Source: Lacrimispora indolis DSM 755 (GTDB lineage Bacteria > Bacillota > Clostridia > Lachnospirales > Lachnospiraceae). Taken from it: DNA of 64,000 nucleotides. Below are positions 35,690-44,019 of the stretch, one piece after another; positions within the stretch are counted from its first letter, which is position 1; each line of letters opens with the position of its first letter. The DNA lies in the NCBI RefSeq assembly GCF_000526995.1, contig NZ_AZUI01000001.1:4630001-4694000 (forward strand). The letters run 5' to 3'. Both the position numbers and the translations under genes were made by a program. Under the pieces are notes generated by a model that was not told the origin of the DNA, did no database searches, and saw only the letters and a list, made by a program, of their open reading frames with translations.

Positions 35690-36046
35690 ATGGCAAGAAT
35701 TAAAGGCGGTATGAACGCTAAGAAAAAACATAACAGAGTGTTAAAGATGGCTAAAGGCTATAGAGGCGCTCGTTCCAAACAGTATAGAGTAGCAAAGCAG
35801 TCCGTTATGAGAGCATTAACAAGCTCTTATGCAGGCAGAAAAGAAAGAAAGAGACAGTTCAGACAGTTATGGATTGCCCGTATTAACGCTGCAGCCCGTA
35901 TCAATGGTGTATCTTACAGTGTATTTATGCACGGCTTAAAGTTAGCTGGAGTTGATTTAAACAGAAAAGTTCTGGCTGACATGGCAGTGAATGATGCAGA
36001 AGGCTTCGCAAAATTAGCAGAGCTGGCAAAATCCAAAGTGGCTTAA
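35690..36046 (+). CDS. rplT: 50S ribosomal protein L20
   Basis: A 118-residue protein: [41 protein letters not shown] and the C-terminal [14 protein letters not shown] segment. It builds the 50S subunit and in Firmicutes represses its own operon by binding the leader mRNA. Last gene of the operon; terminator follows. Confidence 0.97.
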   Translation: MARIKGGMNAKKKHNRVLKMAKGYRGARSKQYRVAKQSVMRALTSSYAGRKERKRQFRQLWIARINAAARINGVSYSVFMHGLKLAGVDLNRKVLADMAVNDAEGFAKLAELAKSKVA

Positions 36047-36056
36047 TTGAGTATAC

Positions 36057-36092
36057 AAGCCCCGTAAACCTCGTGTTTGCGGGGCTTTTTTT
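36057..36092 (+). terminator. terminator of the infC operon
   Basis: AAGCCCCGTAAAC pairs with GTTTGCGGGGCTT (one G-T pair), followed by seven T residues. Confidence 0.94.
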
Positions 36093-36120
36093 GCCCTCAA
36101 GTACCGAGAAATGAAAAAAA

Positions 36121-36148
36121 TTGATTCGTGATATACAAATAATATAAT
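36121..36148 (+). promoter_or_regulatory. sigma-A promoter with no gene behind it
   Basis: TTGATT (36121-36126), 16-bp spacer, perfect TATAAT (36143-36148). No open frame with a ribosome site follows on the plus strand for more than 1 kb, which suggests that the transcript is non-coding. Confidence 0.6.
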
Positions 36149-36154
36149 TAGTAT

Positions 36155-36500
36155 ATGGCAAGCTTCCTTTAATGAAGAGATTCAAACCGCCGGCAGACTA
36201 TGCCATAGTTTTGGACGGTAGGAACATATGGGACTTTTTCGGCGCAAAGCCGGCAAGCAGGTTCGTGTTTCTTTTTCATTGAAAAAGCTTCCCCATATAT
36301 GTGATTACACTATGCCGGAATATAGATCAAAGTACAAAAAAACGGTGCCAGGAGGTTAGAAGAGCGAAATTAGGATTCCCCGGAGAGCCGGAAAAAAGAA
36401 TATAAGGACGCAAAGTAAAATAGATTTCTTTTACATGGATTTAAAAGAAGCCTGTTTTGCTGAAGATGGGGTTGTAACCTGTCAGAGTGTTATTTAAAGC
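36155..36500 (+). ncRNA. candidate structured non-coding RNA region
   Basis: Several stems can be drawn: CCGGCA (36190) with TGCCGG (36313), CATATGGG with CCCATATATG, the GNRA-type hairpin CGGC-GCAA-AGCCG, CTTTTTCA/TGAAAAAG and CCGG-AGAG-CCGG. The 3' part contains GGACGCAAAG (36406-36415) and GGGGTTGTAACC, which resemble pieces of the c-di-GMP-I aptamer, but the GGCAAACC side is missing, so I do not call that class. No clear terminator follows. The promoter at 36121 would drive it. Confidence 0.4.
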
Positions 36501-36990
36501 TTAGTTTTAATTGAAAAAATCCAATAAGTGAAGAGTAAATATCCCATAAAAAGGAATGCTTGGAGAATTTATTATCACTGTTTAGACAGACCCGGCAAAA
36601 TCAGGTTTTTTTGCTGCAATAATATCCCGGCAACATGGTGCAATTGAGCAGCAGTATTAATGTATGAATGATTTTCATGCAGTATTATCTGCAGCCAAAC
36701 TGGGAGTGTTATAAAGTAAAGCCTGGTACTAGTACTTTTAAAGAGTAAATTGGATAAATTGTTTTTCATTAAATCACCTCAAAAATATAGTGCGCTGAGT
36801 GAAAAATAATAATACAGGAAGTATTTGGAAGAATAAAGAAAGATGACTCTTTGTGGTATCTTACAAACCAGGTCAATAAAAAATTCATAAGCAAGAATCA
36901 GTTAATAAGCCTATTTCGTTAGGTAAAAATAAGGCAAAAGCAGTATCCTAATTTTATAGAATACTGCTTTTGGATTAAAATATTGTTTTA
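36501..36990. other. intergenic region with one doubtful small ORF
   Basis: AT-rich sequence. On the minus strand a 64-codon frame (36575-36769) starts MKNNLSNLLFKSTSTRLYF after a TGAGGTGA site and has no relatives I know; it could be a short peptide gene or chance. A small hairpin with a T-run occurs at about 36590-36612. Otherwise I see nothing. Confidence 0.35.
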
Positions 36991-37377
36991 CTATTCATGA
37001 TTCCATACGACAAAACAAAACGGGTGATCAGCAGGATCAAGCATAGTAACCCATTCCTCACCGCCATATTGCCCGTTAGCAATTCTGGCACCTAACTCAA
37101 TCGCTTTTTCCGTTGCTTCTTTTAATTCACTTTTATCTGTTACTGCAAAATCCAAATGTGACATCATCTGTTGCTGCCCTGGCTGTGAGGGCCATGTGGG
37201 AGAGATGTAGTTTTTATCATATTGAAAAGCGATTCCAATATCCTCTTCCATTGAATGTATCCCAACAAAAGTATCTATTTCAAAGACTACTGGCCAATGC
37301 AAAAGTCCTGTGTAAAAAGACAGTAATTGGGGTATATTACGGCATTCTAATATTATTGTTTTTAATTTTATATCCAT
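36991..37377 (-). CDS. VOC-family (glyoxalase/bleomycin resistance) protein
   Basis: A 128-residue protein: MDIKLKTIILECRNIPQLLSFY at the start, HLDFAVTDKSELKEATEKAIELGA in the middle and EEWVTMLDPADHPFCFVVW at the end, the usual beta-alpha-beta repeat with metal-ligand positions (His, Glu). The frame extends 23 codons further upstream, but the ATG at 37377 follows an AGAGG site and fits the family start. Family members bind small molecules or isomerise them; the substrate is unknown. Confidence 0.88.
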   Translation of the reverse strand: MDIKLKTIILECRNIPQLLSFYTGLLHWPVVFEIDTFVGIHSMEEDIGIAFQYDKNYISPTWPSQPGQQQMMSHLDFAVTDKSELKEATEKAIELGARIANGQYGGEEWVTMLDPADHPFCFVVWNHE

Positions 37378-37505
37378 ATGAACAAAGCCTCTTCTGTTTT
37401 TCTTAATTGTAACAAGAGTAGTTGTTGTTTGAAACCTCAATAACAATTATAAATGACTATGAGCATAATTCTGCTGTTATGCAAAATAGCAAACAACAGC
37501 TATAA

Positions 37506-37733
37506 ATGGCAATTCTGAATATCAGGGTTATTTGCCCAGGCAGAATCACCCTGTTTTTCTCTTTTTGGGCAACTGGTACAGTATCTGATTCTATTCATTT
37601 TAATGTATGTGATTGTGATTCCTGTATGAATGAATGCTGTACCTATCTGGTTGTAGTTACATTTAATGTCAGTCCTGTTATCGGTGGTATAACACTCAGC
37701 GCCATTGTTACCGAAAATGGCTGTGAATGCTAA
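37506..37733 (+). pseudogene. cysteine-rich C-terminal fragment of a possible spore-surface protein
   Basis: A 75-codon frame with CDCDSCMNECCTYL followed by a beta-rich tail ending NGCEC. The ATG has no ribosome site, so it looks like the 3' part of a longer gene whose start is lost. The paired cysteines and Thr/Val-rich strands remind of clostridial exosporium or spore appendage proteins. It is directly followed by a short collagen-like remnant (37733-37782) and by spore-coat-like genes. Identity is tentative. Confidence 0.4.
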
Positions 37734-37782
37734 GAGCCGGCCTGGCTGGATCGGCCGGAGACACCGGACAAACTGGCCCGTC
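37733..37782 (+). pseudogene. collagen-like (Gly-X-Y) remnant
   Basis: In one frame the bases encode GLAGSAGDTGQTGPS, five Gly-X-Y triplets in a row, then run out of the pattern and into the antisense of the peroxiredoxin gene. This looks like debris of a BclA-like exosporium gene. Too short to be functional. Confidence 0.45.
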
Positions 37783-37802
37783 TGTGAATTTTTATTACAT
37801 AA

Positions 37803-38444
37803 TTAACATGGCTTATCTTTATAACACCAAAACCAATCGATACAATTTAAATTTGATATTTGAGGCTCATTGGCACGTTCTAACAATTGATCATAGGTGC
37901 GGGGAGGTGGAGTCATTACAGGTTTGCCCGGATCCCAGTTTGCAGGGGTGACGACACCACATTTATCTGATATTTGAAGGGCAGTTAACAAACGGAGTAT
38001 TTCACAAATGTTTCTGCCATTTGTTAAAGGATAAATTAGAATTGCACGTATTTTCTGATTTGGATCAATGAGATAAACATTTCGTACAGTCTCTTGCGTA
38101 GAGGTATCGGGAGCAATCATGCCATAAAGGTTTGCAACTTCGGCCATACGATCTGCAATTATTGGAAAAGGAATTTGAATACCTGTTAACTGATAAATTT
38201 GATTTACCCATGCCAGGTGAGAAGAGTTACTGTCTATGCTCAGTCCGATTAGTTTTGTATTTAATAATTCAAACTGATCGTTTGCTTGTGCAAAAGCGAC
38301 AAATTCAGTAGTACAAACAGGAGTAAAGTCACCTGGATGAGAAAACAGAACAACCCAGTATCCTTTATAATCCGATAGTCTTATAGGCCCGAATGTTGTC
38401 ACAGCAGTAAAATCAGGAGCTGTCATACCAATGCTTACGTTCAT
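37803..38444 (-). CDS. 1-Cys-type peroxiredoxin, probably spore-associated
   Basis: A 213-residue Prx6-like peroxidase. The active site is HPGDFTPVCTTEFVAFA with the peroxidatic Cys at about residue 43; GLSIDSNSSHLAWV and the PPP-containing C-terminal arm are typical of the Prx6 group. The C-terminus adds two cysteines (WFWCYKDKPC). A sporulation-type promoter (38471-38497) precedes it, and a cysteine-rich coat-like protein is divergently encoded, so the enzyme may be a spore coat component. That location is inference; the enzyme family is firm. Confidence 0.9.
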   Translation of the reverse strand: MNVSIGMTAPDFTAVTTFGPIRLSDYKGYWVVLFSHPGDFTPVCTTEFVAFAQANDQFELLNTKLIGLSIDSNSSHLAWVNQIYQLTGIQIPFPIIADRMAEVANLYGMIAPDTSTQETVRNVYLIDPNQKIRAILIYPLTNGRNICEILRLLTALQISDKCGVVTPANWDPGKPVMTPPPRTYDQLLERANEPQISNLNCIDWFWCYKDKPC

Positions 38445-38470
38445 AAATGTACCTAAAAAATAGATTTAGA

Positions 38471-38497
38471 TATTATATGACAGTATAAATAGCGTGT
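38471..38497 (-). promoter_or_regulatory. candidate sigma-E/sigma-K promoter of the peroxiredoxin gene
   Basis: On the minus strand ACA (38495-38497) and CATATAATA (38471-38479) are 15 bp apart. CATAnnnTA is the -10 pattern of the mother-cell sigma factors. It lies 27 bp before the start codon. Confidence 0.5.
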
Positions 38498-38614
38498 TTC
38501 AAGTTATTACAATTTTAATTTTAAATAAATTAAATCATTGTTAATTGGTCCAATACTGAGCCTGGTATAGCCGGCAGGCTGACCAGGCAGTCAGCACTGC
38601 CTTCCACAGCATGC

Positions 38615-38642
38615 ACATCTTTTCTTCCGGTCCCATATAATA
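38615..38642 (+). promoter_or_regulatory. candidate sigma-K promoter of the Cys-rich protein gene
   Basis: ACA (38615-38617), 16-bp spacer and the same CATATAATA -10 element (38634-38642) as in the divergent peroxiredoxin promoter, 30 bp before the start codon. Confidence 0.55.
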
Positions 38643-38671
38643 AGATATAAAATTAATAAAAGAGGTGCAAT

Positions 38672-38887
38672 ATGAGTTGTTTTTGGGGCGGCTGTAATAA
38701 CAACTGCAGACGTAATTGTAACAATAACTGTGGCTGCATTAGTAATAGCGGATGTAATAATAAATGTAATTGTGAAGCTGAAAAAGACGAATGCGAAAAG
38801 GAAAGAAGAGAAGCTTATTGTGCAGGTTTTCGGGATGGCTGTAACAGTGCTTCCCGTTGGCGCAACGATGATGATTGCGGATGCTAG
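38672..38887 (+). CDS. small Cys/Asn-rich protein, probable spore coat component
   Basis: A 71-residue protein with 14 cysteines: MSCFWGGCNNNCRRNC, a run of CN-rich repeats, a charged helix EAEKDECEKERREAYCAGFRDGC and the tail DDDCGC. AAGAGGTG lies before the ATG. Composition fits clostridial spore coat or exosporium crosslinking proteins. The upstream sigma-K-like promoter supports expression in the mother cell. I know no exact family name. Confidence 0.7.
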   Translation: MSCFWGGCNNNCRRNCNNNCGCISNSGCNNKCNCEAEKDECEKERREAYCAGFRDGCNSASRWRNDDDCGC

Positions 38888-39383
38888 TTGATGCAGGATA
38901 AGATATAAGCCTGCAGGAAACTTAAGTTTCCGCTCTGGAATGTGACCCCAACAGGCGTTTAAATACCATCCTAACAGGTGAGCGCGTTGAATAACGTGAC
39001 TGCCGGCAGAAAAATATAATAACACAATCATTGACTATAAATAGCCCCGGGACTTTTGTCTTCGGGGCTATTGTATTTCTGTAAACGACAATTTACTGAA
39101 AAATTTCTGATCGTAAGGGATAATATCCATCTTCAAGATCATGTTACGCAGAGAAGGAGGCGCTGAAGTAAAAACGACAACTTTTCCCGTACTGTTCCGT
39201 TCCTTGGAGAGTGATGACCTGCTGACAGACAGGCTTGATTTTCTGCCCATCGGCTTCGGCAGCGTTACAAGTATTGGCGGTGTGGGTCCTTCCTGTTTTG
39301 ACGGCAGAATTTGAAATTTTTTGTTATAAAATTGAAAAACATTTAAAGGAATATGTTCAAAAAAGATATTTTATGATAAAATA
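38888..39383. other. intergenic region with hairpins and possible gene debris
   Basis: Contains the palindrome GGAAACTTAAGTTTCC (38929-38944) just after the Cys-rich gene and a terminator-like hairpin AATAGCCCCG/CGGGGCTATT (39040-39072) without a good T-run. A minus-strand frame at 39068-39250 reads TGKVVVFTSAPPSLRNMILK and lacks a ribosome site; it may be a fragment of an old gene, but I cannot name it. Confidence 0.4.
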
Positions 39384-39419
39384 TTGATAAGTGAATTAAG
39401 ATACGAGGAGGTGTTACCT

Positions 39420-40181
39420 GTGATTGCAACAGAACGTAAACGGTATATTATACAGCAGTTAAATGAAAAAGGCATTATTAATTTAAAAGAAATAGCAAAA
39501 GAGCTGAAAATATCAGAGATTACAGCACGCCGTGATTTTGAAAAACTGGAAGCAGAAGGCAAGCTGAAACGGGTCCTGGGCGGAGCTACTTTGGACACGG
39601 ACCAGGAGATGGCCCCAGATGGAGCAGAACTTACAATGAAAGAGAAGAAAATGCTTCATAAAAAGGAAAAGGAACGGATCGCTGAGTTTGCAGCCCAATT
39701 TGTTCAGGATGACGACAGCGTATTCCTGGATGCGGGGACTTCCATGGTTCCTCTCATGCGGATACTTGAGAAAAGAAAAATCAAAATAGTAACATACAAC
39801 GAACTGTTGATCAGCAGCATTCACAATCCGGTTGCCGAGATATTTGTGGTAGGCGGGCAGCACCGCCCCTATTACAGCATGAACGTAGGCCCTGTTGCTC
39901 AGGATGTGCTGAAGCAGTTTTATTTTAACAAAGCATTTCTGGGCTGCTCCGGCGTGGATTTTTCCCAGGGAATGGTATATACTACGGAGATGGAGAGCCT
40001 TCTTATGAAGAGGATTGCTTTGGAGAATGCATATGAGTCCTATCTCCTGGTGGATCACAGCAAGATCGGCAGACGGAATTATTTGAAGCTGGCTGAAACC
40101 TCTGCCTTTACCAGCATAATCTGTGATAAAAGAGGGGATGAGGAAGACCGCGGTTATCCGGAAAATGTTAAAATTATATAG
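39420..40181 (+). CDS. DeoR-family transcriptional regulator
   Basis: A 253-residue sugar-phosphate-responsive regulator. HTH: RKRYIIQQLNEKGIINLKEIAKELKISEITARRDFEKLE, then the DeoR C-terminal sensor domain with DAGTSMVPLMRIL and LVDHSKIGRR. The start is the GTG at 39420, 8 bases after GAGGAGGT; a few codons upstream no ribosome site is seen. It precedes nanE and the PTS genes on the same strand and most likely represses them until an amino-sugar phosphate appears. Confidence 0.9.
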   Translation: MIATERKRYIIQQLNEKGIINLKEIAKELKISEITARRDFEKLEAEGKLKRVLGGATLDTDQEMAPDGAELTMKEKKMLHKKEKERIAEFAAQFVQDDDSVFLDAGTSMVPLMRILEKRKIKIVTYNELLISSIHNPVAEIFVVGGQHRPYYSMNVGPVAQDVLKQFYFNKAFLGCSGVDFSQGMVYTTEMESLLMKRIALENAYESYLLVDHSKIGRRNYLKLAETSAFTSIICDKRGDEEDRGYPENVKII

Positions 40182-40270
40182 ATTTTATTGAAATGTGTAC
40201 ACAAACAATAGAAATGTCATGTCGGACAATAATCATTCTTTCTGACATGACTTTCTTATTACATATAAAT

Positions 40271-40333
40271 GATAAAAAATGATAATTCAATGATTTGTAT
40301 TATAAAAAAAGATAAAAAATGATAAAAAATGAT
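40271..40333 (+). repeat. GATAAAAAATGAT repeats, candidate DeoR operator
   Basis: GATAAAAAATGAT occurs at 40271-40283, 40311-40323 and 40321-40333, with a related TTCAATGAT in between. The last copy abuts the -35 box of the nanE promoter. Repeated short direct elements of this kind are usual DeoR-family binding sites. Confidence 0.5.
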
Positions 40334-40361
40334 TGAGATTGAATGTGAGGTGTGTTATAAT
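40333..40361 (+). promoter_or_regulatory. sigma-A promoter of the nanE-PTS operon
   Basis: TTGAGA (40333-40338), 17-bp spacer, TATAAT (40356-40361), 44 bp before nanE. Confidence 0.75.
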
Positions 40362-40404
40362 GTACTTATCATAGAAGGAAACCAAAAAACGAGGAGGATT
40401 CATA

Positions 40405-41169
40405 ATGAAAACGCAGGACCCTAGGAAAAGAAAGATTCTTGAATCGTTCAAAGGCGGGTTGATTGTATCCTGCCAGGTTCAGCAGGATGATCCCATTTAC
40501 AGCAACGATATTGTGGTGAAAATGGCACAAGCCGCTGAATGGGCGGGAGCGGTGGGAATCAGAGCCAATTCCCCGAAACAGATCCGGGCGATCCGGGCAG
40601 CGGTGGACCTTCCCATCATCGGCCTGTATAAGATCTGGCATGATGATACGGAGGTGTTTATTACACCGACCCTGGAAGCGGCAAAGGAGGTATGGGAGGC
40701 AGGGGCTGATATCATCGCCATGGACTGTACGGAACAGATCACTCATGAAAAGACGGCTGCTTATGAGCTGATTTCAAAGGTAAAAGAAGCAATTCCGAAA
40801 GCAATGACCTTTGCGGACATCTCTACATATGATGAGGCAAAACGCGCGGTTGAATTGGGCGCAGATTTAGTAGGGCCTACGCTTTACGGGTATACGGCGG
40901 CGACAAAAGATATTGAATTGCCTGATTTAAGAGAATTTGCGAGAATGTGCAGAGATTTTGGAGATAATGCTTATATGGTTATGGAAGGCCATATCTACAC
41001 CCCGGAGGATGCGATGAAATGCATGTTTCTGGGAGCACATACGGTGGTGGTGGGAAGTGCCATTACCAGGCCTCATCTTACTGCAAAGCGTTTTGTGGAT
41101 CTTCTAAGCGGTTACCAGAACAACTGGAGGGAAGCAGAAAGAAGCAAGCATATATGCAGCGTCTTATGA
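40405..41169 (+). CDS. nanE: N-acylglucosamine-6-phosphate 2-epimerase
   Basis: A 254-residue TIM-barrel enzyme that converts ManNAc-6-P to GlcNAc-6-P. Recognisable parts are GGLIVSCQVQQDDPIYSND, VGIRANSPKQIRAI, PIIGLYKIWHDDTEVFITP and VVGSAITRPHLTAKRFVD. It is a little longer than typical NanE (about 230). Its place ahead of a mannose-class PTS suggests that the PTS imports and phosphorylates N-acetylmannosamine or a related amino sugar. Ribosome site GAGGAGG. Confidence 0.93.
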   Translation: MKTQDPRKRKILESFKGGLIVSCQVQQDDPIYSNDIVVKMAQAAEWAGAVGIRANSPKQIRAIRAAVDLPIIGLYKIWHDDTEVFITPTLEAAKEVWEAGADIIAMDCTEQITHEKTAAYELISKVKEAIPKAMTFADISTYDEAKRAVELGADLVGPTLYGYTAATKDIELPDLREFARMCRDFGDNAYMVMEGHIYTPEDAMKCMFLGAHTVVVGSAITRPHLTAKRFVDLLSGYQNNWREAERSKHICSVL

Positions 41170-41350
41170 CGGCCGGGTCAGAATCTGTGAAATAAACCGG
41201 GCACATAGGAGCCTGGCGCCAGGGGAGTGTGCCGGTTTCTGTTCTGGTTTTTTAGGGCAGGAGAAACGGCAGCAGAGAATGATGGAGGAACAGATTGTTT
41301 TGCTTGGAGTATGGCAACTAAAAAACATTATAAATGTTATAGGAGGGAAT

Positions 41351-41803
41351 ATGTTTTTAAGAGTAGACGACCGTTTGGTACATGGGCAGGTAGTAACTGC
41401 ATGGCTGAAGCAGCTGAAAGCAAAGGTGATCATCGCTGTTGATGATACGGCGGCAACGAATATAATTATCACCAAGGCTTTGAAAATGGCAACTCCCAAA
41501 AATGTGGAGCTGGTTGTTGCAACCGTGGAGGATGGGATGAAGGTCCTGTCAAAGTACAATGAAAATGAAGTGATGATTATCACGAAAGCGCCGGTAACGG
41601 CAAAGCGGATCATAGACGCCAATCCCGATTATAAGTGGACCGTAAATGTTGGGAATGTGGGCATGGCGGGAGGAAGAAAAAAGTTCGCCCAGACCGTACA
41701 TTTGGATGAAGAAAATTATGCGGCCGTATGTGGGTTAAAGGATCACAAAAATGTGGAAATTTTCATGCAGACAGTACCCGGACAGCCGGAAAACCGGTTC
41801 TGA
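41351..41803 (+). CDS. PTS mannose/fructose/sorbose-class IIB component
   Basis: A 150-residue IIB: MFLRVDDRLVHGQVVTAWLK carries the phosphorylated histidine (VHGQV), and VDDTAATN follows. The frame extends 24 codons upstream, but the ATG at 41351 has AGGAGGGA before it. It passes the phosphate from IIA to the sugar taken up by IIC/IID. Confidence 0.95.
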   Translation: MFLRVDDRLVHGQVVTAWLKQLKAKVIIAVDDTAATNIIITKALKMATPKNVELVVATVEDGMKVLSKYNENEVMIITKAPVTAKRIIDANPDYKWTVNVGNVGMAGGRKKFAQTVHLDEENYAAVCGLKDHKNVEIFMQTVPGQPENRF

Positions 41804-41821
41804 GGATAAGGAGGAGAGATT

Positions 41822-42589
41822 ATGACGTTTTTGCAAGCAGTTCTTATTGCACTTTTTGCCTATCTGGCCTGGATTGCCACTCCATGGCTGGGAGGACAGG
41901 GAATTTCCTATCATGTGTTTGGAAAACCTCTTGTGGCTGGATTGATTGTAGGTCTTATTATGGGCGATGTGAAAAACGGGATCATTATCGGAGCCACCAT
42001 CAATGCCTTATATATCGGCGCGGTAACTCCGGGCGGAGCCATGGCATCTGATATTAATATTGCAGGATATGTGGGCACTGCTCTTGCCTTATCAACGGCT
42101 GTATCTGCAGAAATGGCTGTTTCCATAGCTGTTCCCCTGGGGCTGGTAGGGACATTTGTATGGCAGCTGTTTGCCACCATCAATTCCTTTCTGGTACATA
42201 AAACAGATAAGTATGCGGCGGAGGGCAACGTGGCAAAGCTTACTTTCATGACTCTTGGCCTTCCTCAGATGATTGCTTTTGTACTTCGGTTCATACCGGT
42301 ATTTTTAGTGTTGTACTTTGGGGCCTCTGCTGCCCAGAATATTGTCCAGTTCATACCGGAGTGGCTTACAAAGATCATCACTGTCATCGGCGGCATGCTT
42401 CCTGCGTTAGGTATGGCTGTTCTTCTTAAAATGCTTCTGTCAACACCATCCCTTCTGGGATATTTTATACTCGGTTTTATACTGATTGCAGCACTGGGAC
42501 TGCCTATCTTTACAGTGGCGTTAATTGGAGCTGCCCTGGCTATGATCAGCATGTTGGGCAAGGCAAATCAAGAGGGGGTTTACTCATGA
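41822..42589 (+). CDS. PTS mannose/fructose/sorbose-class IIC component
   Basis: A 255-residue membrane protein with about eight spans, starting MTFLQAVLIALFAYLAWIATPW and containing GATINALYIGAVTPGGAMASD, the conserved IIC region. It forms the sugar channel with IID. Overlaps the IID gene by 4 bp (ATGA). Confidence 0.95.
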   Translation: MTFLQAVLIALFAYLAWIATPWLGGQGISYHVFGKPLVAGLIVGLIMGDVKNGIIIGATINALYIGAVTPGGAMASDINIAGYVGTALALSTAVSAEMAVSIAVPLGLVGTFVWQLFATINSFLVHKTDKYAAEGNVAKLTFMTLGLPQMIAFVLRFIPVFLVLYFGASAAQNIVQFIPEWLTKIITVIGGMLPALGMAVLLKMLLSTPSLLGYFILGFILIAALGLPIFTVALIGAALAMISMLGKANQEGVYS

Positions 42590-43413
42590 GCGAAAATCGT
42601 GGTAATATAGAAGTAACCAAAAAAGATATATATAAGGTAGGAATCCGCTGGCTGCTGTCCAATACATCTGCATGGAACTGGGAACGTATGCAGAATGTAG
42701 CCTTTGCCTGGAGTATGGTTCCTGTTTTAAAAAAGATATGTAAAAACAAAGAAGAAATGGGAGCCGCATTAACCCGCCATATGTCATTCTTTAATACGGA
42801 ACCTACAATCGGCACTCCATTGGTCGGAGCTGTTGCTGCCATGGAAGTTCAAAGAGCAAAGGGAGAGGATATTCCGGATGATGTTTTTAATGCCATTAAA
42901 TCCGGCCTCATGGGACCGATGGCCGCATTAGGAGATTCTCTTTTTGCCAGCACCGGCAATGCACTTTTGCTAAGCTTTGGCATGGGGCTGGCGCTGGAAG
43001 GAAATGTTCTGGGACCCATTATCTTTATGGTGCTTTGGACGGCCGTTACCTTTGGATTTTCCATGTGGGGCGTCCAGTTTGGATTCCGGGAAGGCCTAAA
43101 AATCATGGATTCCGAGATTTTCTCTCCGTCTATGATTGCGAAAGCAACATCCTTTCTTTCCATTCTTGGACTTACCGTAGTCGGAGGACTGTCTGCCCAA
43201 TTCGTATCTTTGTCCACTCCGATTTCATGGACAAACGGAGAAAGCACCACACAGCTGCAGACAATTTTAAATGGCTTGATGCCTGGCCTGCTTCCATTTA
43301 TAGTAGTCATGGCCATTTGGTACTTACATGATAAAAAGAACATGTCGGTAATAAAGCTTTTGGTGATTTTAATAATAATCGGAGCTGCCGGTTCGCTTCT
43401 GCACATTTTATAG
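42586..43413 (+). CDS. PTS mannose/fructose/sorbose-class IID component
   Basis: A 275-residue protein. TSAWNWERMQNVAFAWSMVPVLK and ALTRHMSFFNTEPTIGTPLVGAV are the usual IID start, and GLMGPMAALGDSLFASTGNALL follows. It is translationally coupled to IIC. Confidence 0.95.
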   Translation: MSENRGNIEVTKKDIYKVGIRWLLSNTSAWNWERMQNVAFAWSMVPVLKKICKNKEEMGAALTRHMSFFNTEPTIGTPLVGAVAAMEVQRAKGEDIPDDVFNAIKSGLMGPMAALGDSLFASTGNALLLSFGMGLALEGNVLGPIIFMVLWTAVTFGFSMWGVQFGFREGLKIMDSEIFSPSMIAKATSFLSILGLTVVGGLSAQFVSLSTPISWTNGESTTQLQTILNGLMPGLLPFIVVMAIWYLHDKKNMSVIKLLVILIIIGAAGSLLHIL

Positions 43414-43422
43414 GGAGGAAGA

Positions 43423-43830
43423 ATGGTTAATATTTTAACAATGACCCATGGCGAAATGGCCCAAGGGCTGTATCAGACGGTTAATATGGTAATCGGAGAG
43501 CAGGAGAACTTTTCGTATCTGCCATTCCGTCCGGACCAATCTCTTGACAGTCTGATCGGTACATTAAAAAACAAGCTGGAAGAATTCAAAAATGACCTGC
43601 CATGTCTGGTGCTGGTTGATTTGTTTGGCGGTTCGCCTTCCAATGCAATTGTACATCTGATAGCGGAGGGATATAATCTGCAGGCAGTGGCTGGAGTCAA
43701 TCTTCCCATGGTGATAACGGCTTTAACGGAAAGGGAGATGTATTCTTCTGTTGAAGAATTTACCGGATATATCCGGTCTGCCGGCTCAGACGGCGTAGTG
43801 AATATTGTGGAAAGATTGATGGAAGAGTAA
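43423..43830 (+). CDS. PTS mannose-class IIA component
   Basis: A 135-residue IIA. The phosphorylated histidine is in the start MVNILTMTHGEMAQGL, and LVLVDLFGGSPSNAI is the second conserved strand. Ribosome site GGGAGGA. It completes the four-part transporter in the order IIB-IIC-IID-IIA. Confidence 0.94.
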   Translation: MVNILTMTHGEMAQGLYQTVNMVIGEQENFSYLPFRPDQSLDSLIGTLKNKLEEFKNDLPCLVLVDLFGGSPSNAIVHLIAEGYNLQAVAGVNLPMVITALTEREMYSSVEEFTGYIRSAGSDGVVNIVERLMEE

Positions 43831-43838
43831 GTGATAAG

Positions 43839-43876
43839 AGAACGGACTGCGGATTGAAATTTCGGCAGTCCGTTCT
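43839..43876 (+). terminator. hairpin after the PTS genes
   Basis: AGAACGGACTGC pairs perfectly with GCAGTCCGTTCT. The T-run is poor, so it may be a weak terminator or mRNA 3' stabiliser. Confidence 0.65.
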
Positions 43877-44019
43877 TGTGCTGAAAGCATGAAACTGCGG
43901 TGGCTATGGTTAGTTACAGCGTTGCAAGGGGTGTATATTGGGAACCTGGAAATTATGTATTTCCGCCGGCAGAGCATACGAAATAAGTATAAGCAGACAA
44001 AGAAACAGGAGAGTATAAG

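Noticed and set aside
36375..36480. c-di-GMP-I (GEMM) riboswitch
   Set aside because: GGACGCAAAG and a GGTT-like 3' piece are present, but the conserved GGCAAACC strand and the helix it forms are missing, and no gene follows. Kept only as part of a candidate RNA.
38520..38610. Second collagen-like remnant
   Set aside because: Gly codons occur in PGIAGRLT, but no run of Gly-X-Y triplets can be read in any one frame.
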